Shown here: positions 46,832 through 55,837 of the stretch, piece by piece
Position numbering within the stretch: the first letter of the stretch is position 1
Layout: each line of letters begins with the position of its first letter
Source of the DNA: Gammaproteobacteria bacterium
GTDB lineage: Bacteria > Pseudomonadota > Gammaproteobacteria > Pseudomonadales > Pseudohongiellaceae
Length of the DNA stretch: 64,000 nucleotides
Direction of reading: 5' to 3'
NCBI GenBank assembly: GCA_008081045.1
Contig: VMDC01000013.1
Coordinates: 62,001 to 126,000, forward strand
Made by a program: the position numbers and the translations under genes
The notes under the pieces: model-generated
The model's input: only the letters and a program-made list of their open reading frames with translations
Told to the model about the DNA's origin: nothing
Databases searched by the model: none

Positions 46832-48361
46832 TCAGTCGAATAAACCCTGTGAATAGGCCGCAGGGATACGATACTGGCTGAGGATGCTGTCTTCCGACGC
46901 AACAGCTGCTTCGTGATTAATCACCATCTGGTAGCCGTTCTTATTTTTGAAAACGACATTTTCCGAGTTGTTCTCTCGCAATTTCCTGGCAAAGTGACCA
47001 AAGTCGATGATGTTCTCTCCGTTTACAGAGTCGACAACCCAGTTCCTCCAGTCGTGATAGCCCAGATTTACGTCCGCAGCGAGTACCTGCAGCGCGACGA
47101 CTAATTCCCGTCTTTCGGGTGTCGCCCACTCATTGCGTGCCTGAAGCAGACTGACAGGCGCTGTTCGGCCCCAGTCATTGCCCCAGCGTTTGATCAAGTT
47201 CATGTTCAGCGGCACGAATACGATGCCACCGTAGATGAAGTACTGGGGTATTTCATCGAACTTCTCGCCGCGGACGAGGCTGAAGCCTTTTCGGCTTTGC
47301 ATCGCCTGTAGCGACGTTTGAATGAGATTGCCATCCCGGGCAAACGTCAGTTCAATTTGGTCATGCAAATGATGCATATCAATTGCGTGTTTGTAATCAG
47401 TCAGGACATCCTGACTGATCTGGATCGTGCCATCATCAGCGATGTCATAGTCATCGATTTTCAGTATTACGTCATTCTCCTGAAGGATGCCATCTGCCGG
47501 GGAGCCTTCAAAAACTTTGATCACCAGCACGCCATTTTCGTCTCTATCAAGGCCATAGGCTGCTTTCGCCGACGGGCTGTCCAGAGCTTGTGTGCGAAAG
47601 CCCAGATCCGGAAATCCATCGAGCGTTCCGTCTTCGCTGTCCTTCAGTACATGTCTGACGATGTCCGGTGGCACAAAGTAGCCCAGGTTTTCCGCCCGCC
47701 CGCCGGCATTTGCCTGCATTACTACCCCGACGATCTGCTGGTCTACGATGACGGGTCCACCACTGTTGCCCGGGTTAATCGCTGCGTCAATTTGTCCGGC
47801 CAGCAGATAGGTGCCGGCATGCGCATAGACCTGTTGCTCCACCCTGGAGAGTATGCCTTTGGTGATGCTCAGAGTTTTGCCACCAATGGGATATCCATAC
47901 ACAGAGACTTCCTGCAGCGGTTCGGGCAGGTCGCCGATGGTCAGCGCCTTGAGATCAGCAAAGAATTCAGGGTCGTCAACAGTGATCAGTGCGAGATCCG
48001 CTTCATGCGAAATGAACGTGACTCTGGCCTGATATCGACGTGGATCATTATGCTTTTGCGCTTGCACGTAACTCGCATTTGCGACCACATGTGCGTTGGT
48101 CAATATTCTGCTGTTCTCGATGACTGCACCGGAACCGCTGGATTGCCGGGGAGTGAGTAGACGCCATGGCGTGAAGTAATCTGGCTCGGCCTGTGTGGTG
48201 TAGATTTTGATGACCGAGTCTTCAATACTATGCCCGTCAGCCAATGCCGGGGTTGTCGCGGCTGCCTGCAAGCACAGTATGATCGTCGAAGCGATGACCC
48301 TGGCGTGAGGGCGCAGCGCATTGATTGTCTCCAAGATCCAGTGATAGGTCGGGTTGGTCAT
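46832..48361 (-). CDS. HtrA/Deg-like periplasmic serine protease
   Basis: A 509-residue trypsin-like protease with an N-terminal signal or anchor (IASTIILCLQAAATTPALA). The catalytic triad is visible: His91 (ILTNAHVV), Asp122 (EADLALI) and Ser200 (NPGNSGGP). A PDZ-like domain follows from about residue 265 (SPADGILQENDVILKIDDYDI), and the last 150 residues form a further region, so the layout resembles Deg proteases of the plant-like type more than E. coli DegP. It should degrade or process misfolded envelope proteins. It lies 80 bases upstream of rnfA on the same strand, and may be co-transcribed. Confidence 0.87.
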   Translation of the reverse strand: MTNPTYHWILETINALRPHARVIASTIILCLQAAATTPALADGHSIEDSVIKIYTTQAEPDYFTPWRLLTPRQSSGSGAVIENSRILTNAHVVANASYVQAQKHNDPRRYQARVTFISHEADLALITVDDPEFFADLKALTIGDLPEPLQEVSVYGYPIGGKTLSITKGILSRVEQQVYAHAGTYLLAGQIDAAINPGNSGGPVIVDQQIVGVVMQANAGGRAENLGYFVPPDIVRHVLKDSEDGTLDGFPDLGFRTQALDSPSAKAAYGLDRDENGVLVIKVFEGSPADGILQENDVILKIDDYDIADDGTIQISQDVLTDYKHAIDMHHLHDQIELTFARDGNLIQTSLQAMQSRKGFSLVRGEKFDEIPQYFIYGGIVFVPLNMNLIKRWGNDWGRTAPVSLLQARNEWATPERRELVVALQVLAADVNLGYHDWRNWVVDSVNGENIIDFGHFARKLRENNSENVVFKNKNGYQMVINHEAAVASEDSILSQYRIPAAYSQGLFD

Positions 48362-48386
48362 ACGGTACCGCTCATAGTTTGGTGAG

Positions 48387-48596
48387 TTACTTCGGGTCTG
48401 TTATTCCCTTGTCACAGGAAAGGCCTGTTTCTTCGTTAAACGACCGCGCAAACAATACGGTTCTTGATCGGTATGCGCCGCGGCAGTGCCCGTCCATCGG
48501 TGTTTTCCGGCAGTCCGGTACAGAGATCGTACGGATGGTAAGCCATGCTCCAGCAACTGCCAGCAAACTCAGAATCGTTCCCCAACCAGGCCTCAC
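48387..48596 (-). CDS. possible small membrane protein between metG and the HtrA-like gene
   Basis: Not recognised. From a GTG at 48596 the frame encodes 69 residues: a hydrophobic segment (ILSLLAVAGAWLTI, about residues 8-21) and a polar C-terminal half with three cysteines (PDCRK, GHCRG, LSCDK). GGAAG lies close before the GTG. It is in the gap between metG (upstream on the same strand) and the protease gene. The frame is open upstream as far as the metG stop region and stays hydrophobic. It could be chance. Confidence 0.3.
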   Translation of the reverse strand: MRPGWGTILSLLAVAGAWLTIRTISVPDCRKTPMDGHCRGAYRSRTVLFARSFNEETGLSCDKGITDPK

Positions 48597-48636
48597 GACT
48601 TCCGCAAGCAGCCCGATTGCAGGTAATCAATGATGC

Positions 48637-50664
48637 TCAAGTAACCCGCAGGCCGGGACTCGCACCGGAGTCCGGCTCCAGCAGCCAGATGTCTTTGCCG
48701 CCCGGCCCGGCGGCAAGAATCATTCCTTCAGAGACGCCAAATTTCATTTTGCGGGCTTGTAAATTTGCCACCACAACAGTGAGTTTTCCTGACAGGTCCG
48801 CCGGATCGTAAGCGGATTTTATTCCGGAAAAAACTTGCTTAAATATGGGTTGACCCTTGCTGTCCTGGCCCAGATCAAGCTTCAAGCAGAGGAGTTTGTC
48901 AGCGCCTTCGACGTGCGTGGCTTCAACAATTCTTGCAATACGCAGATCAATTTTTGCGAAGTCCTCGAATGCAATCTCTGGTTCGAAGTGACTCTCCGCT
49001 GCGGTGGCAACGGCCGTTTCATTGTGTGCTTTGCTTGCATCTATCATGGCGGCAATCTTGTCTGGTTCAACCCGAGTGATCAGGGCTTGGAATTTGTTGA
49101 TACGATGGTTGGTCAACAGGGCATCGACATCCCGCCAGAGCAACGGGTCAATATTGAGGAATGCCTCAGCTTTTTCCGTAAGACCGGGCAGGACCGGTTT
49201 CAGGTAACAAAGAAGTAGCCGGAAAGCATTAATCCCGGTACTGCAAATCGCCTGCAGCTCGACGGATTGTTTGTCTGTCTTTGCCAGTACCCAGGGTTCT
49301 TTGTCGTTGATGTACTGATTGGCCTTGTCGGCCTGCGCCATGATCAATCGAATCGCTTTTCCGTACTCGCGACTGTCATAGTGTTCAGTGACTTCTGCTT
49401 TGATGGACTGAATCCCGGCGAGCAGCTCAGGGTTATCCGGATTTTCTGCCAGCATGCCGTCGAAACCCTTGTGGATGAATCCAGCGCAGCGGCTGGCAAT
49501 ATTGACAACCTTCCCGACCAGGTCGGCATTCACTCTGAGCGCAAAATCCTCCAGGTTTAAGTCCAGATCATCTATGCCGGAACTGAGCTTTGCTGCCAGA
49601 TAATATCTCAGATATTCCGGGTTCAGATGATCGAGATAGGTGCGCGCATTGACGAACGTCCCGCGAGATTTAGACATCTTTGTGCCGTCGACCGTCAGAA
49701 AACCATGGGCGAAGACAGCGGTCGGTGTTCGGTAACCTGAACTGGTCAGCACCGCAGGCCAGAACAGCGTGTGAAAATTGATGATGTCCTTGCCGATGAA
49801 ATGATAGAGCTCTGCATCGGAGTCGGGAAGCCAGTAACTGTCGAAGTCCAGGCCTTCGCGATCGCAGAAATTTTTAAAGCTGGCCATATAGCCGATCGGG
49901 GCGTCGACCCAGACGTAGAAATACTTGCCCGGTGCATCGGGGATTTCGAATCCGAAGTAGGGCGCGTCACGACTGATATCCCACTGCTGCAGATCCTGAT
50001 CGAGCCATTCGCTCAGCTTGTTGGCAACCTGATCCTGCAATGTGCCCGAGCGCGTCCAGACTTTCAGCATGTCCTTGAATGCTGGCAGGTCGAAGAAGAA
50101 ATGTTCGGATTCCTTTTCTATCGGAACAGCCCCTGAAATGGCGCTGCGCGGTGAAATGAGTTCAGAGGGGCTGTAGGTCGAACCGCATGCTTCGCAATTG
50201 TCACCATACTGCTCCTCAGCGTGGCATTTCGGGCATGTCCCGATGATATACCGGTCGGCGAGAAACAGATTTTTTTCCGGATCGAACAGTTGCTTGATCG
50301 AGCGACGGTGGATGTGTCCGTTGCTTTCCATGGCCTGGTACATCGATTCGGAAAAGTTTCGATTTTCTTCAGAGTGCGTTGTGTAGAAGTTATCGAAACC
50401 AATCAGAAAATCCGAAAAATCCTGCTGATGTTGCCGGTTAACCCGGTCGATAAGCTCCTCCGGGGTGATGCCCTGGGATTGGGCGCTCAGCATGATTGCA
50501 GTCCCGTGGGCGTCATCGGCACAAACCCAGATGCAGTCATGCCCCTGAAGTTTTTGCAGGCGAACCCAGATATCGGTCTGAATCGCCTCCATCAGATGAC
50601 CGAGGTGGATGTCTCCGTTGGCGTAGGGAAGTGCGCTGGTGACAAGAATTTTGCGCTTATTCAC
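48637..50664 (-). CDS. metG: methionyl-tRNA synthetase
   Basis: A 675-residue class I synthetase that charges tRNA-Met. The HIGH-like motif [17 protein letters not shown] opens the protein, the zinc-knuckle cysteines are in [21 protein letters not shown], and the KMSKS loop is [12 protein letters not shown]. The C-terminal EMAP-like tRNA-binding domain (about residues 575-675, [29 protein letters not shown]) is fused, as in E. coli and Pseudomonas. The length is normal. In Pseudomonas metG lies close to the rnf operon, as here. Confidence 0.96.
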   Translation of the reverse strand: MNKRKILVTSALPYANGDIHLGHLMEAIQTDIWVRLQKLQGHDCIWVCADDAHGTAIMLSAQSQGITPEELIDRVNRQHQQDFSDFLIGFDNFYTTHSEENRNFSESMYQAMESNGHIHRRSIKQLFDPEKNLFLADRYIIGTCPKCHAEEQYGDNCEACGSTYSPSELISPRSAISGAVPIEKESEHFFFDLPAFKDMLKVWTRSGTLQDQVANKLSEWLDQDLQQWDISRDAPYFGFEIPDAPGKYFYVWVDAPIGYMASFKNFCDREGLDFDSYWLPDSDAELYHFIGKDIINFHTLFWPAVLTSSGYRTPTAVFAHGFLTVDGTKMSKSRGTFVNARTYLDHLNPEYLRYYLAAKLSSGIDDLDLNLEDFALRVNADLVGKVVNIASRCAGFIHKGFDGMLAENPDNPELLAGIQSIKAEVTEHYDSREYGKAIRLIMAQADKANQYINDKEPWVLAKTDKQSVELQAICSTGINAFRLLLCYLKPVLPGLTEKAEAFLNIDPLLWRDVDALLTNHRINKFQALITRVEPDKIAAMIDASKAHNETAVATAAESHFEPEIAFEDFAKIDLRIARIVEATHVEGADKLLCLKLDLGQDSKGQPIFKQVFSGIKSAYDPADLSGKLTVVVANLQARKMKFGVSEGMILAAGPGGKDIWLLEPDSGASPGLRVT

Positions 50665-50753
50665 TTGTTAATCTCGCGTCAATTGCTGAGGTCTATCAGC
50701 GGCTGCCTGAACGGCAGCTGCAGTCGACAGATGGTAATCACGTTGCTGATGTT

Positions 50754-50918
50754 CTACAACTCAACCATCTCGAAGTCATCTTTGCCCACGCCGCAGTCAG
50801 GGCACATCCAATCGTCCGGGATGTCTTCCCAGGGCGTGCCCGGTGCGATGCCGTCTTCCGGCAGGCCTGACTCTTCGTCATAGATAAAACCACAAACAAT
50901 GCACTGCCATTGTTTCAT
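50754..50918 (-). CDS. rubredoxin
   Basis: A 54-residue iron protein that carries single electrons. Both knuckles are complete: [13 protein letters not shown] and [14 protein letters not shown], so four cysteines bind one iron. [15 protein letters not shown] between them is typical. The ATG at 50918 is chosen for its GGAG and because it gives the standard length. Rubredoxins serve alkane hydroxylases or peroxide and oxygen defence; its partner is not in the window. It lies upstream of metG on the same strand and could share its message. Confidence 0.93.
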   Translation of the reverse strand: MKQWQCIVCGFIYDEESGLPEDGIAPGTPWEDIPDDWMCPDCGVGKDDFEMVEL

Positions 50919-51094
50919 TGAAGACTCCTCTGCGGAAATGCCTGATGCGTGCGGGCTCGTCCAGGCGATGTGCCGGGACTGCATGGCTCGCTGGCTCAGG
51001 CGAATTCTTAAGTGACTCGGCGACTGAAGGCAGTCGCGTAAGGTGAAAGCTAACAGCGCAATGATACGTTAGGTCGGTAGAATTTCCAAACAAA

Positions 51095-51165
51095 CGCCCG
51101 TGATGTCATGGCGAAATAACAGGATTCGCATTATCATGCGCGCTTCTAATCACGGGCGCTTTTTC
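51095..51165 (+). promoter_or_regulatory. hairpin with T-run in the dcd leader (terminator or attenuator-like)
   Basis: CGCCCGTGAT (51095-51104) and ATCACGGGCG (51149-51158) form a perfect 10-bp stem, followed by CTTTTT. The 44-base loop holds a further GCGAA/TTCGC pair. The structure ends a few bases before the GGAGGAAT ribosome-binding site of dcd, which itself overlaps the palindrome AGGAATTCCT. No plus-strand gene precedes it, so a leader-attenuation role is conceivable. Confidence 0.45.
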
Positions 51166-51181
51166 CGGAGGAATTCCTGGC

Positions 51182-51751
51182 ATGACAATCAAATCGGATC
51201 GGTGGATAAGGGAGATGGCGAGTGCGCAGGGCATGATTGATCCGTTTGAGCCCGCGCAGGTAAGGTTTGTCGAAAATCGGAAAGTCATCTCTTATGGAAC
51301 GTCGAGTTATGGCTACGATGTCCGCTGCGCCAGTGAGTTTAAGATTTTTACCAATGTACACACCACCAACGTGGTGGACCCCAAGAATTTTGACGAAACC
51401 AGCTTCGTCAGTATCGAGGAACCCGTTTGCGTCATACCGCCGAATTCGTTTGCGCTGGCCCGGACGGTAGAATATTTCCGGATTCCCAAAGATGTGCTGA
51501 CTGTTTGCTTAGGTAAATCCACCTATGCGCGGTGCGGTATAATCGTCAACGTGACCCCTCTCGAGCCGGAATGGGAAGGGCATGTCACGCTGGAATTTTC
51601 GAACACGACTCCATTGCCTGCCAAAATATACGCAAATGAGGGAGTTGCTCAGATGCTTTTTTATCAATCTGATGAGCAGTGTGAAGTGACCTATAAACAG
51701 CGGGGCGGCAAATATATGGGGCAGACCGGAGTCACTACACCGAAGGCTTGA
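51182..51751 (+). CDS. dcd: dCTP deaminase
   Basis: A 189-residue enzyme that deaminates dCTP to dUTP, the main source of dUMP for thymidylate synthesis in these bacteria. The motifs [61 protein letters not shown] and the C-terminal lid [11 protein letters not shown] are all present. The catalytic Glu is in the PLEPEWEGH block, and the length is normal. GGAGGAAT precedes the ATG; a hairpin with a T-run lies just upstream. An 11-base-period repeat follows the stop. Confidence 0.96.
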   Translation: MTIKSDRWIREMASAQGMIDPFEPAQVRFVENRKVISYGTSSYGYDVRCASEFKIFTNVHTTNVVDPKNFDETSFVSIEEPVCVIPPNSFALARTVEYFRIPKDVLTVCLGKSTYARCGIIVNVTPLEPEWEGHVTLEFSNTTPLPAKIYANEGVAQMLFYQSDEQCEVTYKQRGGKYMGQTGVTTPKA

Positions 51752-52431
51752 ATGCTGAATATAAGCCTGGTCGAACAAAGACCAGGGAAAGACCGGGAAA
51801 AGAACGGAAAAGGGCCGGAAAAGACCGGCAAAAGACCGGAAATGGCGCACCGGGTCACCCTGGCAGGGGTCTGACCACCTTCTTTCTACGATGAGCTCTG
51901 CTTCTGGTCACTCACTGTTTTGCGCGGTGGATGGCGACGGAATCTTGGCGCTCGCACCTCGAATCGTCAATTTTACGGCGCTAAATTTCCTGAATTCTCC
52001 ACGCGAGATCGCATCACTTGGGTTGCGGTCGCCCTGAAGCCTGCGTCATACGGGCCTTATCACCCGGCCTCGCAATTTCTGCAGCTCTTGGAACGCTTTT
52101 TGCAAAACTCCTTCTGTCTAGCGAAACCGCTACGGATTGTCGGGCGCTGAGCAGGATCCGGTGCCGGCAGGCTGTCTGGCCAGTGTGTCGACATGAGAAT
52201 GATTTTGTTTAACGGCAAAGGCCTGGAACAAACCGGTCTGGTGTGGCGCTCAGGCATTCTGGGTTGAACGCGGTTGCATGAGCAATACCTGGAGTCACGG
52301 CGACACGGCTTCCGGGAAGCCGACGTCGCACAGGGACTTGGAACTGCCCAGCGTGCTGACTGACCAATAAGAAAAGATGCTCAACCGCTTGAAGCAGTCC
52401 GGTTGTTTGTATCAGAGAATGGGAAAACAAA
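51752..52431. other. 680-base gap between dcd and fliA
   Basis: Apart from the tandem repeat, no gene was recognised. Short open frames on both strands lack start sites and protein-like composition. No remnant of flhF or fleN, the usual upstream neighbours of fliA, was seen by eye. No sigma-28 promoter (TAAA-N15-GCCGATAA) was found before fliA. Confidence 0.5.
51777..51842. repeat. six-copy degenerate tandem repeat of about 11 bases after dcd
   Basis: AAAG begins units at 51777, 51788, 51799, 51809, 51820 and 51831, so the period is 10-11 bases. The consensus is AAAAGACCGGG, with variants such as AAGAACGG and AAGGGCCGG. It begins 25 bases after the dcd stop codon and is purine-rich on the plus strand. 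It does not form a terminator. The period equals about one turn of DNA. Confidence 0.8.
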
Positions 52432-53181
52432 ATGAGTGCAGCAACTGGCGCTTCTGCTATTGAGAAAAACGAAGCGAGTGCTGAAGCGCAAGAAGAAAAC
52501 CTGACAGAGGTTGTCGATCGTTACTCACCGCTTGTGAAGCGAATCGCCCACCATTTGCTGTTGCGTATGCCTGCCAGTGTCCAGATTGACGACCTGATTC
52601 AGTCGGGGATGATCGGCCTGCTGGAAGCAGCGAAAAAATACGATGTATCGAAAGGGGCAAGTTTTGAAACCTACGCGGGCATCAGGATTCGCGGCTCGAT
52701 GCTGGACGAGGTCAGGAAGGGCGATTGGGCGCCTCGCTCTGTCCACCGCAAGTCGCGTAAAGTGGCCGAAGCGATCAAGGCAATTGAAGCGCGCACCGGC
52801 AAGGATGCCAAAGACGTTGAAGTCGCCAAAGAAATGGACATTGATCTCAACGCCTACTATGCGATTCTGCAGGATGCTTCCGGAAGCCGATTATTCAGCT
52901 TTGACGACATTATGGAAGGTGACGACTCTGCCATTGAGATGGCGGCCGGTGAGCTGATTGGACCCTGCGACGGTCTGCAACGAGATACGTTTAAGGCGCA
53001 CCTTTCACGGGCAATTGATGGTCTGCCTGAGCGTGAAAAATTGGTCCTTGCTTTGTATTATGACGAGGAGTTGAACCTCAAGGAGATAGGCGAGGTGATC
53101 GGAGTCAGTGAATCCAGGGTGAGTCAGATACACAGCCAGGCAGCGATGCGGCTCAGAGCGCGTTTGTCTGACTGGAGCTAA
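52432..53181 (+). CDS. fliA: sigma-28 (FliA) RNA polymerase sigma factor
   Basis: A 249-residue sigma-70-family factor that normally transcribes late flagellar and chemotaxis genes. Region 2 is LVKRIAHHLLLRMPASVQIDDLIQSGMIGLLEAAKKYD then FETYAGIRIRGSMLDEVRKGDW, the FliA hallmark; region 3 follows, and region 4 (LPEREKLVLALYYDEELNLKEIGEVIGVSESRVSQI) ends the protein. The ribosome-binding site is weak (GGGAAAA). In Pseudomonas fliA is followed by cheY, cheZ, cheA and others before ccmA. Here ccmA comes 155 bases later with nothing between. The anti-sigma factor FlgM is not in the window. Confidence 0.93.
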   Translation: MSAATGASAIEKNEASAEAQEENLTEVVDRYSPLVKRIAHHLLLRMPASVQIDDLIQSGMIGLLEAAKKYDVSKGASFETYAGIRIRGSMLDEVRKGDWAPRSVHRKSRKVAEAIKAIEARTGKDAKDVEVAKEMDIDLNAYYAILQDASGSRLFSFDDIMEGDDSAIEMAAGELIGPCDGLQRDTFKAHLSRAIDGLPEREKLVLALYYDEELNLKEIGEVIGVSESRVSQIHSQAAMRLRARLSDWS

Positions 53182-53336
53182 ACCTTCAGGCGCTTCTTGC
53201 CAGCGATCCAAAGCGCGCCAAACGATTCGTCCCTCGGGTGCGGTCGCCAAGGGTGCCTGTCTACTTTCCTCGAACTGACCCACAATTCTGCTCTATCTTT
53301 TAGTGCGGGAGCCTCTTCTGCGGTACTCTTTAGCCT

Positions 53337-54023
53337 ATGGACAAGCAACCTTCAGAACGGACGGAGCAGGTGGAGACGCTTACTCCGTTGTTGGCGGTCG
53401 ATGATCTCTTCTGTGAACGGGATGAGCGCGTGTTATTTCAAAATCTCAGCTTTCGGCTGGCTGAAGGGCAGGTGCTTCAAATCAAAGGCGGTAACGGCTC
53501 CGGAAAGACGACCTTGCTGCGGATTCTCTGTGGATTGAACGACAACTATCAGGGCCTGATTCGATGGCGCGGAGAATTGCTCGCGAATTGTGTTGAAGAG
53601 TTCCGCGACGGAATGCTCTACCTTGGACATCGAGTGGGGGTCAGCAAGGTGCTCACTCCAAGAGAAAATTTACTGTGGTCAGGTCATCTGCACAGACAAA
53701 TCAGCGCGGACGAAATGGATGCGGCTCTTGCGCAGGTCGGTCTTCGGGGTTTTGAAGATTCGCAGTGCTTCACGCTGTCTGCAGGACAGCATCAACGGGT
53801 CAGCCTCGCTCGGCTTTTATTATCAGAAGCGCGTCTTTGGGTGCTGGATGAACCCTTCACAACGCTCGATGTCGGGGGTGTCGCATTTCTGGAAAATCTG
53901 ATTGGGCAGCACAGCGATCGGGGCGGTTCGGTTCTTGTTACGACTCACCACACTCTGGCTGTCGACGGTCTCACTGAACTGACGCTAGGGATGGGCCAAA
54001 TGCCGCGAGGTTCGCTGTCGTGA
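53337..54023 (+). CDS. ccmA: haem exporter ATP-binding subunit CcmA
   Basis: A 228-residue ABC ATPase that works with CcmB and CcmC to release haem-loaded CcmE during cytochrome c maturation. The Walker A motif is GGNGSGKTTLLRIL, the signature FTLSAGQHQRVSLARLLLS, and Walker B LWVLDEPFTTLD. The length is slightly above the usual 205-215 because of about 20 extra N-terminal residues. Its stop overlaps the GTG of ccmB. It is the first gene of the complete ccm set. No good ribosome-binding site precedes the ATG. Confidence 0.93.
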   Translation: MDKQPSERTEQVETLTPLLAVDDLFCERDERVLFQNLSFRLAEGQVLQIKGGNGSGKTTLLRILCGLNDNYQGLIRWRGELLANCVEEFRDGMLYLGHRVGVSKVLTPRENLLWSGHLHRQISADEMDAALAQVGLRGFEDSQCFTLSAGQHQRVSLARLLLSEARLWVLDEPFTTLDVGGVAFLENLIGQHSDRGGSVLVTTHHTLAVDGLTELTLGMGQMPRGSLS

Positions 54024-54709
54024 GTGCAGCGCGCTCAACGCTTGCCGGGGCGGTAGTTGCAACATTGCGAAGAGATTTGCTGATCGCCTATAAACGAAAG
54101 AATGATCTGTTCAATCCGTTTATGTTTTTTGTGCTGGTAGCAACCTTGTTCCCAATCGGAATTTCACCGGAGCCTGAGGCGCTTGGAGAGATCTCGGCGG
54201 GTGTGCTGTGGATTTCGGCGTTGCTTGCTTCTCTGCTGGCTATGGACAATCTGTTCCGTGCGGACTTCGAAGATGGCTCTCTGGAACTGCTGATGCTCAG
54301 TCCCCACCCGCTTTATTTCCTGGTGCTGGCGAAGAATATTGCCCACTGGTTAGTCAGTGGATTGCCGATTGTGTTGGTGTCGCCGCTGATTGCCTATATG
54401 CTGAATTTTCCTGAAGGTGCGTATTCGACGTTGGTGTTGACCTTACTGCTTGGTACGCCGGTGCTCAGCTTGCTGGGCTCCATCGGCGTCGCTTTGACCG
54501 TCGGCCTGGGGAGTCGGGGGCTGATTCTGGCGGTCATTACCCTTCCCATGAGTGTTCCCGTGCTGATCGCAGGGACCCTGACCGTCTCACAAACCCTCGA
54601 AGGCGCCTCGCTGTCAGGGTATCTGGCGATCATGGGGGCAATGCTGGTTGCGGCACTGACACTGGCGCCGCTGGCTTCCGCTGCCGCCTTGCGTATCAGT
54701 GTAAACTGA
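54020..54709 (+). CDS. ccmB: haem exporter membrane subunit CcmB
   Basis: A 229-residue six-helix inner-membrane protein that partners CcmA in the cytochrome c maturation ABC complex. The N-terminal VVATLRRDLLIAYKRKNDLFNPFMFFVLV and the LFRADFEDGSLELLMLSPHPLYFLVLAKNIAHWLVSG block are strongly conserved in CcmB. The GTG start overlaps the ccmA stop (GTGA). The length is typical (about 220). Confidence 0.93.
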   Translation: MSAARSTLAGAVVATLRRDLLIAYKRKNDLFNPFMFFVLVATLFPIGISPEPEALGEISAGVLWISALLASLLAMDNLFRADFEDGSLELLMLSPHPLYFLVLAKNIAHWLVSGLPIVLVSPLIAYMLNFPEGAYSTLVLTLLLGTPVLSLLGSIGVALTVGLGSRGLILAVITLPMSVPVLIAGTLTVSQTLEGASLSGYLAIMGAMLVAALTLAPLASAAALRISVN

Positions 54710-54790
54710 CAGCTTGTAGTCCATTTTGCGTTTATCCGCGTAATAACAATAGGTTACAATGTCACGCTGATTGGGCTACAGAAGCCGTGG

Positions 54791-54796
54791 TATAGT
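54791..54796 (+). promoter_or_regulatory. candidate extended -10 promoter of ccmC
   Basis: TGGTATAGT combines an extended -10 TGN with TATAGT, 29 bases before the ccmC ATG. A further TACAAT lies about 30 bases upstream, at 54756-54761, with TTATCC 17 bases before it. Together they suggest an internal promoter in the 116-base gap between ccmB and ccmC. Confidence 0.35.
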
Positions 54797-54825
54797 GCTT
54801 CTCCTGAATTTTTCGGTACCTGAAG

Positions 54826-55569
54826 ATGGATTGGACCTGGTTTCATAAATGGGGCTCCCCCAAGTGGTTTTATGAGCTGTCTGGTAAGTGGCTGCCGTGG
54901 CTCGTCGGCGCAATGGTCACCTGCCTGCTGATCGGAGTGACCTGGTCGCTGCTGTTCGTGCCCCAGGATTATCAGCAGGGGCTGACAAACCGTATCTTCT
55001 ATGTGCACGTGCCTGTCGCGAGCATTTCTTTGGCTTTCTTTCCGCTGATGGCGATGGCCGGGACCATTTTCCTGGTTTGGCGGATGAAGCTCGCCGATGT
55101 TGTTGTAAAGGTGGCCGCACCGCTCGGAGCTTGGTTCACCGCGCTGGCGCTGGCGTCCGGATCCATCTGGGGAGTGGACACCTGGGGAACCTGGTGGGTC
55201 TGGGACGGGCGACTGACTTCTCTGCTCCTGCAGTTTTTCCTGTTGCTGGGTGTTGTGTCGCTCAGGACCGCACTGGAAGATTCGGAGGGAGCGGCACGGG
55301 CTTGCGCATTGCTCAGCATCGTCGGTTGCATCAATGTTGTGGTCATCAAATACTCTGTCGATTGGTGGAATACGCTTCATCAGCCCTCGACCAACTTCAC
55401 CCTGGCGACCGATCAGGCGAACGGCCCTGAAATCTGGGTGCCGCTGATCTTCATGATCGTTGCCGTCTATCTGTTCTTTGCGATAAGCCTCATTCTGTCG
55501 ACCCGGAATGAAATCTTGCAGAGAGAGAAAAGGGCGCAGTGGGTTATGGACCTGGTTGCGAAAAGCTAA
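54826..55569 (+). CDS. ccmC: haem handling protein CcmC
   Basis: A 247-residue six-helix inner-membrane protein that takes haem and loads it onto CcmE. The tryptophan-rich periplasmic loop GVDTWGTWWVWDGRLTS is the WWD motif, with conserved His residues on each side, in FYVHVPVAS and in NTLHQPSTN. The length is normal. It is followed by ccmD after 22 bases and is separated from ccmB by the longest gap in the cluster. Confidence 0.94.
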   Translation: MDWTWFHKWGSPKWFYELSGKWLPWLVGAMVTCLLIGVTWSLLFVPQDYQQGLTNRIFYVHVPVASISLAFFPLMAMAGTIFLVWRMKLADVVVKVAAPLGAWFTALALASGSIWGVDTWGTWWVWDGRLTSLLLQFFLLLGVVSLRTALEDSEGAARACALLSIVGCINVVVIKYSVDWWNTLHQPSTNFTLATDQANGPEIWVPLIFMIVAVYLFFAISLILSTRNEILQREKRAQWVMDLVAKS

Positions 55570-55591
55570 GTCTATCAAGGGCTTCTGGAGC

Positions 55592-55837
55592 ATGCAGTTT
55601 TCAAATTTTCAAGAATTCATCGAGATGGGCGGCTATGCCTTTAATGTGTGGTCTGTGTATGGCATGTTTCTGATCTTCCTGACGATCAATCTGTACGGCC
55701 CGTTGCGTAAAAACAGGCAAATTATTCGAGACCTTAAGCGCCGTTATGCGCTGAATGCTCAAGTCCCGCCAATGTCTGCTGGTGCCGGCTCGCAGCCCTC
55801 ACCGGGATCAGAAACCACTGAGGAGGAGAGGACATGA
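55592..55837 (+). CDS. ccmD: haem exporter small subunit CcmD
   Basis: An 81-residue one-helix membrane protein that stabilises the CcmABC-CcmE complex. The segment [28 protein letters not shown] followed by [13 protein letters not shown] is the CcmD pattern of one membrane helix then a basic cytoplasmic stretch. ATG 55592 gives this form; a 28-codon upstream extension overlaps ccmC and is unlikely. The last bases overlap ccmE (ATGA). Confidence 0.9.
   Translation: MQFSNFQEFIEMGGYAFNVWSVYGMFLIFLTINLYGPLRKNRQIIRDLKRRYALNAQVPPMSAGAGSQPSPGSETTEEERT

Noticed and set aside
47318..48160. 280-codon plus-strand frame opposite the HtrA-like gene
   Set aside because: The opposite strand carries the catalytic triad and PDZ motifs, so this frame is a shadow.
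51095..51158. Paired 10-base arms considered as a tRNA acceptor stem
   Set aside because: The span is 64 bases and lacks the T-loop and anticodon-arm features of a tRNA.
51920..52150. 76-codon frame in the gap before fliA
   Set aside because: There is no start signal or recognisable motif, and composition is not protein-like.
54754..55593. 279-codon minus-strand frame opposite ccmC
   Set aside because: It is rich in Gln, Arg, His and Pro with no domain, and lies opposite the WWD motif of ccmC.
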